From: G963667675 sp965249215
GTDB taxonomy: Bacteria > Chloroflexota > Dehalococcoidia > Lucifugimonadales > UBA3495
DNA length: 64,000 nucleotides
NCBI GenBank assembly: GCA_965249215.1
Contig: CBDFLN010000001.1
Span: 496,001 to 560,000, forward strand
Direction of reading: 5' to 3'
The position numbers and the translations under genes are program-made. Each line of letters begins with the position of its first letter. Positions within the stretch are counted from its first letter, which is position 1. Positions 1 through 12,000 of this stretch are shown here, piece after piece. The notes under the pieces are model-generated. The model ran no database searches and was not told where the DNA came from. It worked only from the letters and a program-made list of their open reading frames with translations.

Positions 1-3000
1 CCCGAAGGCCAGCCGCACGCTCTCCCCATCGTCGTCGACGGTGTCCCGGGCCGCCGTGAACGTGATCGTCTTGGACGTGTCGCCTGCGTCGAAGGTGACC
101 GTGGCCGGCACCCCCGAGTAGTCGGCGGCCACGGCCCCGCCCTGGTTCGTCGCGGTGATCTGGACCTCGACCGTCCGCTCCGGGTCCGCGCTCAGCGTCA
201 CCGTCACCGTGGCCGTGCCCCCCTCCGCCGCCGTGTAGGTACTGGCCCCGAAGCTGACCGTCACCTGCGGGTCGTCGTTGTCCGTGATGCTCACCGTCGT
301 CTCGTCGGTCGCCCCCGCGGTCACCCCGGTGGGCAGCGCGCCGAAGGCCAGCAGCACGCTCTCGTCATCATCGTCCACCGTGTCCTGGACCGCCGTGAAC
401 GTGATCGTCTTGGACGTGTCGCCCGCGTCGAAGGTGACCGTGGCCGGCACCCCCGAGTAGTCGGCGGCCACGGCCCCGCCCTGGTTGGTCTTGGTGATCG
501 GGACCTCGACCGTCCGCTCCGGGTCCGCGCTCAGGGTGACCGTCACCGTCGCCGTGCTCCCCTCCGCCGCCGTGTACGTACTGGCCCCGAAGCTGACCGT
601 CACCTGCGGGTCGTCGTTGTCGGTGATGCTCACCGTCGTCTCGTCGGTCGCCCCCGCGGTCACCCCGGTGGGCAGCGCGCCGAAGCCCAGGAGCACCGAC
701 TCCCCGTCGTCGTCCTCCGCGTCCTGGGCCGCCGTGAACGTGATCGTCTTGGACGTGTCGCCCGCGTCGAAGGTCACCGTGGCCGGCACCCCCGAGTAGT
801 CGGCGGCGGTCGCCCCGCCCTGCTCGGTCTTAGTGATCTGGACCTCGACCGTCCGCTCCGGGTCCGCGCTCAGCGTCACCGTCACCGTCGCCGTGCTCCC
901 CTCCGCCGCCGTGTACGTACTGGCCCCGAAGCTGACCATCACCTGCGGGTCGTCGTCGTCGGTGATGCTCACCGTGGTCTCGGCGGCCTCACCGGTGGTG
1001 GCCGTGATGCCGCCGGGCAGGGTCCCGAAGCCCAGGAGCACCGACTCCCCGTCGTCGTCCTCCGTGTCCTGGGTTGCCGTGAACGTGATCGTCTTCGAGG
1101 TCTGACTCGAGTTGAAGGTGACCGTGGCCGGCACCCCCGAGTAGTCGGCGGCCACGGCCCCGCCCTGGTTGGCCTTGGTGATCTGGACCTCGACCGTCCG
1201 CTCCGGGTCCGCGCTCAGCGTCACCGTCACCGTGGCCGTGCTCCCCTCCGCCGCCGTGTACGTACTGGCCCCGAAGCTGACCGTCACCTGCGGGTCATCG
1301 TCGTCGGTGATGCTCACCGTGGTCGCAGCCGTCGCCCCCGCGCTCACCCCAACCGGCAGGGTCGTCCCGAAGGCCAGCCGCACGCTCTCCCCGTCGTCGT
1401 CGACGGTGTCCTGGGTCGCCGCGAAGGTGATGGGCTGCGACGTCTCCCCGGCGTTGAACGTGACCGTGGCCGGCACCCCCGAGTAGTCGGCGGCCACGGC
1501 CCCGCCCTCGTTGGTCTTGGTCACCGGGATGGCCACCGTCCGCTCCGGGTCGGCGCTGAGCGTCACCGTCACCGTGGCCGTGCCCCCCTCCGCCGCCGTG
1601 TAGGTGCTGGCCCCGAAGCTGACCGTCACCTGCGGGTCGTCGTTGTCGGTGATGCTGACCGTCGTCTCGTCGGTCGCCCCCGCGGTCACCCCGGTGGGCA
1701 GCGCGCCGAAGGCCAGCTTCACGCTCTCCCCGTCGTCGTCGACGGTGTCCTGGGTCGCCGCGAAGGTGATGGGCTGCGACGTCTCCCCGGCGTTGAAGGT
1801 GACCGTGGCCGGCACTCCCGAGTAGTCGGCGGCGGTCGCCCCGCCCTCGTTGGCCTTGGTGAGGGGGATGGCGACGGTCCGCTCCGGGTCCGCGTTCAGC
1901 GTCACCGTCACCGTGGCCGTGCCTCCCTCCGCCGCCGTATAGGTGGCCGCGCCGAAGCTGACCGTCACCTGCGGGTCGTCGTCGTCCCTGATGCTGACCG
2001 TCGTCTCGTCGGTCGCCCCCGCGGTCACCCCGGTGGGCAGCGCGCCGAAGGCCAGCTTCACGCTCTCGCCGTCGTCGTCCTCCGTGTCCTGGGTCGCCGC
2101 GAAGGTGATGGGCTGCGACGTCTCCCCGGCGTTGAAGGTGACCGCGGCCGGCACTCCCGAGTAGTCGGCGGCGGTCGCCCCGCCCTCGTTGGCCTTGGTG
2201 AGGGGGATGGCGACGGTCCGCTCCGGGTCCGCGTTCAGCGTCACCGTCACCGTGGCCGTGCCTCCCTCCGCCGCCGTATAGGTGGCCGCGCCGAAGCTGA
2301 CCGTCACCTGCGGGTCGTCGTCGTCCCTGATGCTGACCGTCGTCGCAGCGGCCTGACCCGTGGTGGCCGTGATGCCGCCGGGCAATGTCCCAAAGCCCAG
2401 GAGCACCGACTCGCCGTCGTCGTCCACTGTGTCCTGGGCCGCCGTGACGGTGAACGTCTTCGACGTCTCAGCGGCCCCGAAGGTCACGCTTGTGGGTACG
2501 CCGGAGTAGTCGGAGGCCGTGGCCCCGCCCTGGTTGGATGCCGTCAGGGGAATGACCGCCTCGCTGCCCGGCGCCTTGCTCAGCGTGACCGTCACGTCCA
2601 CGCTGCCGCCCTCGGATACGGTGTAGGACGCGCTTCCGAAGTGGATCGTCGGCAGCGTTGTCTGCGCCTGGGTGCTGTCGCTGATGCTGACGGTGGTCTC
2701 ATCCGGAGTCCCCTCGCTGACCCCGGCGGGCAGCGTCCCGAAGGACAGCTTCACCCGCTCCCCCGACTCGTTCAGGCTGTCCTGGACCGCCGTGAACGTG
2801 ATCGTCTTCTCGGTGTCGCCGGCGTCGAACGTGACCGTGGCCGGCACCCCGGAGTAGTCGGAGGCGCTGGCCCCGCCCTGGTTCGTCGTGGTGATCGGGA
2901 CCTCGACCGTCCGCTCCGGGTCGGCGCTCAGCGTCACCGTCACCGTGGCCGTGCCGCCCTCGATCGCCCGGTACGTACTGGCCCCGAAGCTGACCATCAC

Positions 3001-6000
3001 CTGCGGGTCGTCGTCGTCGGTGATGCTGACGGTGGTCTCATCCGTGGCCCCCGCCCTCACCCCGGCGGGCAGGCTCGTCCCGAAGGCCAGCAGCACGCTC
3101 TCCCCGTCGTCGTCGACGGTGTCCCGGGCCGCCGTGAACGTGATCGTCTTGGACGTGTCGCCTGCGTCGAAGGTGACCGTGGCCGGCACCCCCGAGTAGT
3201 CGGCGGCCACGGCCCCGCCCTGGTTCGTCGCGGTGATCTGGACCTCGACCGTCCGCTCCGGGTCCGCGCTCAGCGTCACCGTCACCGTGGCCGTGCTCCC
3301 CTCCGCCGCCGTGTACGTACTGGCCCCGAAGCTGACCGTCACCTGCGGGTCGTCGTCGTCGGTGATGCTCACCGTCGTCTCGGCGGTCGCCCCCGCGGTC
3401 ACCCCGGCGGGCAGGGTCGTCCCGAAGGCCAGCTTCACGCTCTCCCCGTCGTCGTCCTCCGTGTCCGCCGTCGCTGCGAAGTCGAAGGTCTTGGACGTGT
3501 CGCCGGCGTCGAACGTGACCGTGGCCGGCACCCCCGAGTAGTCGGCGGCGCTCGCCCCGCCCTGGTTGGTCTTGGTGATCGGGACCTCGACCGTCCGCTC
3601 CGGGTCCGCGCTCAGGGTGACCGTCACCGTCGCCGTGCTCCCCTCCGCCGCCGTGTACGTACTGGCCCCGAAGCTGACCATCACCTGCGGGTCGTCGTCG
3701 TCGGTGATGCTCACCGTGGTCTCGGCGACCTCACCGGTGGTGGCCGTGATGCCGCCGGGCAGGGTCCCGAAGCCCAGGAGCACCGACTCCCCGTCGTCGT
3801 CCTCCGTGTCCTGGGTTGCCGTGAACGTGATCGTCTTCGAGGTCTGACTCGAGTTGAAGGTGACCGTGGCCGGCACCCCCGAGTAGTCGGCGGCGGTCGC
3901 CCCGCCCTGGTTCGTCGTGGTGATCGGGACCTCGACCGTCCGCTCCGGGTCCGCGCTCAGCGTCACCGTCACCGTCGCCGTGCTCCCCTCCGCCGCCGTG
4001 TACGTACTGGCCCCGAAGCTGACCGTCACCTGCGGGTCGTCGTCGTCGGTGATGCTCACCGTGGTCTCGGCGGCCTCACCGGTGGTGGCCGTGATGCCGC
4101 CGGGCAGGGTCCCGAAGCCCAGGAGCACCGACTCCCCGTCGTCGTCCTCCGCGTCCTGGGTCGCCGCGAAGATGATGGGCTGCGACGTCTCCCCGGCGTT
4201 GAACGTGACCGTGGCCGGCACCCCCGAGTAGTCGGCAGAGCTCGCCCCGCCCTCGTTCGTCGCGGTGATCTGGACCTCGAACGTCCGCTCCGGGTCCGCG
4301 CTCAGCGTCACCGTCACTGTCGCCGTGCTCCCCTCCGCCGCCGTGTAGGTACTGGCCCCGAAGCTGACCGTCACCTGCGGGTCGTCGTCGTCGGTGATGC
4401 TCACCGTGGTCGCAGCGGCCTGGCCCGTGGTGGCCGTGATGCCGCCGGGCAATGTCCCGAAGCCCAGGAGGATCGACTCGCCGTCGTCGTCCACTGTGTC
4501 CTGGGCTGCCGTGACGGTGAACGTCTTCGACGTCTCAGCGGCCCCGAAGGTCACGCTTGTGGGTACGCCGGAGTAGTCGGAGGCCGTGGCCCCGCCCTGG
4601 TTGGATGCCGTCAGGGGAATGACCGCCTCGCTGCCCGGCGCCTTGCTCAGCGTGACCGTCACGTCCACGCTGCCGCCCTCCGCCACGGTGTAGGTCGCCG
4701 CTCCGAAGTGAACCGTCGGCGGCGTCCTCGGCCCCTGGGTGCTGTCGCTGATGCTGACGGTGGTCTCATCCGGAGTCCCCTCGCTGACCCCGGCGGGCAG
4801 CGTCCCGAAGGACAGCTTCACCCGCTCCCCCGACTCGTTCAGGCTGTCCTGGACCGCCGTGAACGTGATCGTCTTCTCGGTGTCGCCGGCGTTGAACGTG
4901 ATGCTGGCCGGCACCCCGGAGTAGTCGGAGGCGCTCGCCCCACCCTCGTTCGTCGCGGTGATCTGGACCTCGACCGTCCGCTCCGGGTCCGCGCTCAGGG
5001 TGACCGTCACCGTCGCCGTGCTCCCCTCCGCCGCCGTGTAGGTACTGGCCCCGAACTGGACCGTCACGTCAGGGTCGTCGTCGTCGGTGATGCTGACCGT
5101 GGTTTCGGCGGCCTCACCGGTGGTGGCCGTGATGCCGCCGGGCAGCGCGCCGAAGGCCAGCTTCACGCTCTCGCCGTCGTCGTCCACCGTGTCCTGGGTC
5201 GCCGCGAAGGTGATGGGCTGCGACGTCTCCCCGGCGTTGAACGTGACCGTGGCCGGCACCCCCGAATAGTCGGCAGAGGTCGCGCCGCCCTGGTTCGTCG
5301 TGGTGATCGGGACCTCGACCGTCCGCTCCGGGTCTGCGCTCAGCGTCACCGTCACCGTCGCCGTGCCCCCCTCGGCAGCCGTGTACGTGCTGGCCCCGAA
5401 GCTGACCGTCACCTGCGGGTCGTCGTCGTCGGTGATGCTCACCGTCGTCTCGTCGGTCGCCCCCGCGGTCACCCCGGTCGGCAGCGTCCCGAAGGCCAGC
5501 AGCACGCTCTCCCCGTCGTCGTCCTCCGTGTCCGCCGTCGCTGCGAAGTCGAAGGTCTTGGACGTGTCGCCGGCGTCGAAGGTGACGCTGGTGGGCACGC
5601 CGGAGTAGTCGGCAGAGGTCGCGCCGCCCTGGTTCGTCGTGGTGATCGGGACCTCGACCGTCCGCTCCGGGTCTGCGCTCAGCGTCACCGTCACCGTGGC
5701 CGTGCTCCCCTCCGCCGCCGTGTAGGTGGCCGCGCCGAACTGGACCGTCACGTCAGGGTCGTCATCCCGTACGATCACACCGACGTCAGGGCCGCGCAAC
5801 CGGTTGTAGTCGCCGCCGCTGGCCTCATGCCGTACGAAGACTTTCGGCTCGTCGTCCGTACCGTCGTCGTGTGCGGCCTTAAGGGTTACGGACTGCGGCA
5901 CGTTCCAGTTGGAAGTGCCAAAGGTGAGTTCGGAAGAAGTTGGCGATACGCTGCCGGCCCCGATAACGGACACCGTCGTGGTACCGATCGGCTGCGCGCG

Positions 6001-9000
6001 GAGCTCCACTGTGTAGGTGTCGCTTCCGCCCTCTTTCAAAGTGAGTTCGTCCTTAGAGACAATTATGCCGCGGGTGTCACTGTCGCGGACTCTCACCGTC
6101 ACGCTGTCCACAGGCACTCCGGTATAGCCCCCTCCGCTCGGTGTATGCGTGAGAACTACGCTCTCGCTCACCGCATTGAAGTCATATGCCGGAGTGACCG
6201 TCACTCTCTGCTCGCGGTTCCACGTGGACGTGGTGAAGGTGAGCGTGGTGGTGCTGAGGGTAACCACCCCGTTGTACTGTCCGCCCACCGTTACCGTGAC
6301 CTCGTCCGTGGGCTGTGAGGTCAGGACCACCGAGTACGAACCGCTGACCGTCGTGGTGGCTCCCAGGTCGCTTATGCTGGTGGAGCCTGCCAGGGGAGCC
6401 ACCACGACGGTCAGCGCGTCGTTATCCAGAACTCCCACATCAACCACGTCCTCGGCCCGCTGTCCCCTGAGGTCCGCGCCTTGGGGATTGCTGATCTTGA
6501 AGCCGAAGAACTCGGTCTCCTCGCTCACGTCGTCGTCGGTCACTTGGACGGTGACGGTCTTGGTCGTCTGCCCGGAAGTGAAAGTGACGGAACCCGAAGC
6601 GCCGGCGTAGTCCTCGTCCTCGGTGGCCCCGGAAACGCCCTGCCTGGATGTGAGCAGGCCCAGAAGCCCTGCCTCGCCGGTGGCGTAGTCCACGGTTACG
6701 TCCTCCGCGCTTTCGCCCGTGAGCGTCAGCGTGAAGCTGACGGGGTCCTTGGCGTCCTCGGAAACGTGGCTCAACTTCCCTTCAGGACCCGAGACGCTCA
6801 CCACCGGAGCCGGGTCGTCGTCCGTGATAGTGCCCGTGGCCGTCAGCATTACAGCGTCGCCGGCAAGCGTTGCCTTGTCGCCCTCCAGCCTTAGTTGCAG
6901 AGTGAAGGTCTTCTCGGCGGGTTGGTACACCTGATTGTCGATGATGGGTATGCGAATGGCGCCGCTGCTCCGGCCTGCCGGGATGGTAAGTATCTCGTAG
7001 GTCTCGTCGGTTTTCACCTGCCGGGTGTAGTCCGATCCGGCCATGGCTGTGCCGTCCACGGTGGAGTACCGGACCACGACAGGAGTCGTGCGCAGGATTG
7101 GCCGGACGGTTACCGTGAACTCGACGTAGTTGTCGGACTCTGACGCCTGAGCGCCTTCCAGGTACACCTTGGGCTTAGTGGTGTCCACGATACCGACCTG
7201 AACGTCTCTGAGTACGACTTCATCATAGTCGCCACCGGAAACCTCGTGGTCGTATACCTCGTATTGCTTCACTCCGTAAACTACCCCGTCCTCTTGTGCC
7301 AGTACGGTAACTGTCTGTGGGGTGTCCCAATTGTGCGCGGTAAAGGTGAGTGGTGTCGGACTGACCTTCAGTTGTCCGTCGGCTTCGACTTCCATTGCTA
7401 TGGTTACCGTGTCCGTGGGCTGGGAGTCCAGCACCACGGTATAGGTTCCAGGATCGCCGTTCTCCCTCAGGTTAATGCCAGTAAATGCTGTCACGATGGA
7501 TGCAGGGACTACGGTAATGCCCCGGGTGTCGTCGTCGGTGATGGTGAAGGAGGCGGGAACTACGGACAGCGAGTTCTCCTCAAAGCCTGTGGCGGTTACC
7601 GAGCCGCGCAGGGTTACAGTCTCGTCGTCCTCGTCGACGTCGTCATTCACAGGCCTGAACCGTAACGTGGCGGTTGCGCTGGTCCTGCCTGCGGGGATCA
7701 CTATCTCGAAGGACTCGACCGCCTGGAAGTCGCCCCGGTCGGCGGTAGAGCCGGGGTCGAACGTGACCCGCACCGTTGTGTCCACCTCCAGCGGGTCAAC
7801 CGTGCGAGAGGTGCCGACGGGCGTGTCGGCGTGGAAGGAAGCGGTAACCGTAACGTCCCGCGCGCCGGCCGATTCGGGCACGCTCTCAAAGGCGTCCCCC
7901 ATGAATGTCAGGACCAGCCGCACCTCGGATGGCGCCACGCGGTCGTCGTCGACGATGGTCGCGGTGGCCCTCGTTGTGGTGCCGAGCCGGCTGGAGCGGT
8001 GATTGCCCGCATCTGCAGTCATCGAGAGGCTGAAGTCCTCGGGGTCTTCCACCTCATCGTCGTCTATGAGCGCCACGGTGAAGGTCTTTTCCTTCTGTCC
8101 GGGAGCCAGTTTAACCGTCACCGTGAGGGGGTCAACAAAGTCCACGCCCGGGACGGCGTCGCCGGGGACGCTGGCGAGGCTGACGTGGTAAAGGAGCGAT
8201 TGCTGGAAGGCGTAGTTCAGCCGCACGGCGAACTCCACCGAGCCCGAGTCCTCCATGATCGGTCCGTCCTCGTTCAGGTGGAGCGTTGCCACGGGCCGGT
8301 AGTCAACGCCGTCCCGGTTGTCTTCAATAGTTACAATTTTGGTGTCCCTGCCCTCAATCAGACGCACGCCGTCGGGCGGTTGAAGGACGACCTCGAACCG
8401 CTCTCGTTGCTCACGCACCTCGTCGTGGATGATGTCGAAGCTGATGGTCGCCGTGGCCGCATTTGCCGCAAACACGATGATGCCCGGCGGGTCTGCCCTG
8501 TCAGCGTAGTCCTCGCCCGCTGTCGCCGTAAAGCTGTCCCAGTTGCCTTCAAAGGGCCTGGTGATGTATGCCACCCGGACCTCTTCCTCCAGGGCACCCG
8601 TCCTTATCACGACCAGATCGGCCGTTGCGGTTGTGCTTTCCGTTATTTGAAGACGTAACGGCTCCTCGAAGCCGACAGAGATGCCCTCCATGATCGTGAT
8701 GTATATTCGGAAAGGCGTGGAGCTTACGGTGGTGGTGGCAATAGTGGTGGTGGCAGTGGCGTCCAGCACCAATGGCGCGCTGTCCACGTCGTCCTGAACA
8801 ATCGGGAAGGTGGCATTGCATTCCTTGGAAGCGCCCGGCCCGATTGCGCCAGTGATGGTGCATCCCACCCTGGGATCGGACTGGCCGTCCTTGGGGGTGT
8901 CTTCGTTATCGCGCTGGACGCTGGTGATCACTATTGGATCGCTGGTGGCCGCCATCCCGGTATTCCTGACGGTAAAGTCTATCCTCACTGTATCGTCAAC

Positions 9001-12000
9001 GTCGGCTGTGTTGGAGTATTGGGCGTGCAGTTCCAGCCCGGGGTCATCGACGTATATGACCACCGTGGCCGTGTTGGGAACTCCCGCTCGCCAGATGCGG
9101 TGCTGTCCGTTAACGCCGCCGTCCCCGTGAAGCGACCTTGTGACCGTCGCCGCCCCTACCTTTGCTCCACAGAATAAGCACGATTGGACCTCTTTCTCGC
9201 CCTTCTTGAATGTGACGGTGTGTTCGGCGACGTTAAATGATGTATCATTTCCGTCGCGAAAAGCCCTGTAGTAAATTGTTAGGCTTTCGCTAACATCCCC
9301 CTCACGGCGGTATGTGAGAAGGTCGTTTTCGCCCTCTTTGACAAACTCCTTTGCGGCTATCACCGTTACAATCTGCAACACGTCATTGTCGGTCACCGTA
9401 ACCGTGGCGGTCGCGGGACTGCCGGGGGTCCAGACGGTATCGTCCAGGTCGTCGAGGCTGTCGCCTAGAAGTACCGCCTCGTAGACCCGTCTCGGTGGGT
9501 AGTTCACGAAGGCGTCGTCCACCGTGGTATGCGAACTCTCGGTGGTGGTCGCCCCCGGCTCGAACGTGGCGCTCAGCATCTCCTGGCGGCCGGAGCCCCT
9601 GAGCACGAATACGACCTCCATCTCCTCGCTCGTGAAGCCGGAGCGGGTTAGCGTGAACACAGCGTCCTCCCCCTCCACCACCTCGGCATTCCTGGCCGTT
9701 ATGGTCACGGTTGTGGGGTCATCGTCGAGGATCCTGCCCGTGACCGTGGCGGTGTCGCCGCCGATGATCGCGGCCGCGGGTTCTGGGACAACGCTGCCGT
9801 CCAAGCTCGGTTCGGGGTCCGGCATGGAGATGGTGACCTTGAAGGTCTCGTCGGGCTCGTCGGCCTCATCGCCCGTGACGGACACGACGAAGGTGGCGCT
9901 GGTGGCGCCGGTGGCAATTTCGGCAGTGCCGGTGGCGGCGGTGTAGTCATTTCCGGCGATGGCCGTGCCGTCGGAGGTTGCCCATTTCACCCTCACCGGC
10001 GTGGTGACCGCCCTGGCGAGGGTTACGGTGAAGGTCATGGTGGTGGTGGTGGTGCTGTTCGAGTCGCCCTCAGTGGCCCACGCCGGGGCGATGGCAATGC
10101 CGGGCTTGATGTCGTCATTGGTAATGGTGACGGTGGCCCGGTCGGAGCGTCCTCCTTCAGGGGTGTGGCCCAGCCAGTACGGCCGGGTTGTGTACTCACC
10201 CTGCACGTTCAGGTCGGGCCCGGTGGTGTCGGGCAGCAGCTCGATTGTCACAGAACCGTCTGCGCCAAAGGCCGAATCGTCCACCGTCGTCAGCTCGATG
10301 ACAGTGCTGGTCGCATGCCTGCCGAACGTGATCTGTGTCGGCAGCGCGCCGTTGATGTACTGGCCGTCTTGCGAAGCGCGCAACAGGACCACCGTATTCG
10401 TACCGTACAGCTCTTTGTTCCAGAGCCTTTCCAGAACGAAGCGGGCGGGATTCCCCTCCACGACCTGATCGCTCTCGGCCTTGATGAGGATGGTCGGGTT
10501 CCGGTTGATCAGGTTGAGCCGGATCTTGTGGGGTGTGCCAACCTGGTACTGGGGGCAGTATTGGAGTTCATCGGGTATCGAGCTGCAGAATTGAAACGAA
10601 CCATAAGGCTGTCTGACAGAACTCGGGTGGATTATGTCACGCTTGGTGACCCGTGTACCCGCCATATCCGCTTCCGCCTTCGCCACCCGGTATGCCTCCA
10701 GGTACGTCGCAACAATGGGCGGCTCCTTGACCCTGGGGATTAGCTCGAATGTCTCCAGACCTCCGTCCGGACCGACCCAGCGTCTATGTGGCGGAGAGAC
10801 CCTGGCCAGACCATCGCAGTTGCCTCCCGATCTATACTCCAGCAAGTTGTGGCCCATAATATGTTGATTATTGTCGCCGTAGTGCGCGGGGTGGTTCGCC
10901 AGGCTGAGTTGCTGCATCAACACAACCACGCCGCGTCGTGAGCCTCTCCCCCGGTAGGAGGAGTATTCATAGTCCCCGCTGCAACTCATCACCCAACTGA
11001 TAGAGTTTCCCTCTACAATGTCGCCCACCCAGGTATCGCCCTCCAGGGTGGCGGCGCCTGTTGGCAGGGTCACCTGGGAAATGGTGACTGTTGGTACGTC
11101 GTCGTCATGGATGTGCACCCGGGCGTGGTCGGTACCTATATCGAATGGATTGGCGGCCCGCCGGGCGATTCTGACGCCGAGCCAGCCGTCGCCCTCATTG
11201 ACGTTGTCGGCCTCGGTGGTGAGGGATAGCGTCTTCTCCGTTTCCCCTGGGGCAAACTCCAGGATGTAGTCCACCACTGCGCCGTTGATGGTGAGCCGCT
11301 CGGCTGGGTCTTCGGTTTCGCTGGTCAGGACTATGGCCCTGGTGGCGTCGGTCATGATCTTCGGCAGGCCGCCCGCGTAGAGGCCGACGCGGGTGGCGAC
11401 GCTGGTGTTGCCTATCCTTGTAAAACGGAACTGGGCGTCGGTCCCTTCGGTGACCTCGGCGGAGACTGCTGCGACAGAGATAATCGGAGGATCGTTGTCC
11501 AGCAATCTTGTGGTGTGGTCGCTGTCGGCGCCCGTCACGTAGCTGCCGCCGGCATCGGCAAGGATGGTGGCAGTAACAGAGCCGTTATGCTCCGACACCT
11601 GGTCGTCCACGGTCTCCAGGGTGAGGGTGGCGGTCAGGGAGCGGGCCGCAAAGGTTACGGGTATGGTGACCAGGCCGTCAGCGTCGGGCTGGCGCGCCGT
11701 GGGCCAGGTGATGTAGTCACCGGTCTGCTCCATCTGCAAGTGTACTGTCACCGCATTCTGGCTCTCCCCCGGCTCCCAAGTGCGTGTGAGAATGTAGGCC
11801 ACCTGTGTGCCCTCGGTAACTTCGGCCGGGCCGGACATGGTTACCGTTGACGGAGCATCGTTGTCCTTGATGGGAATATTGACATTGCTGCGGCTGGGTA
11901 TGATGCCATAGTCACCCTCGGGGTCCACCTGTATTGTCAAGACAACGGACCCGTCCGCCCCCTTTTGGTCGTCGTTGAGGAGGGGAATAGTCACATTTTC

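Noticed and set aside
278..5608. Series of short plus-strand frames of the SSVMLTVVSS type
   Set aside because: They are out-of-frame antisense reflections of the tandem Calx-beta modules, repeated with the same period.
2641..6318. Plus-strand open frame of 1,225 codons
   Set aside because: It is exactly antisense and codon-aligned to the giant Calx-beta gene; its Arg/Gly/His-rich repetitive product is a mirror of the repeat and shows no domain.
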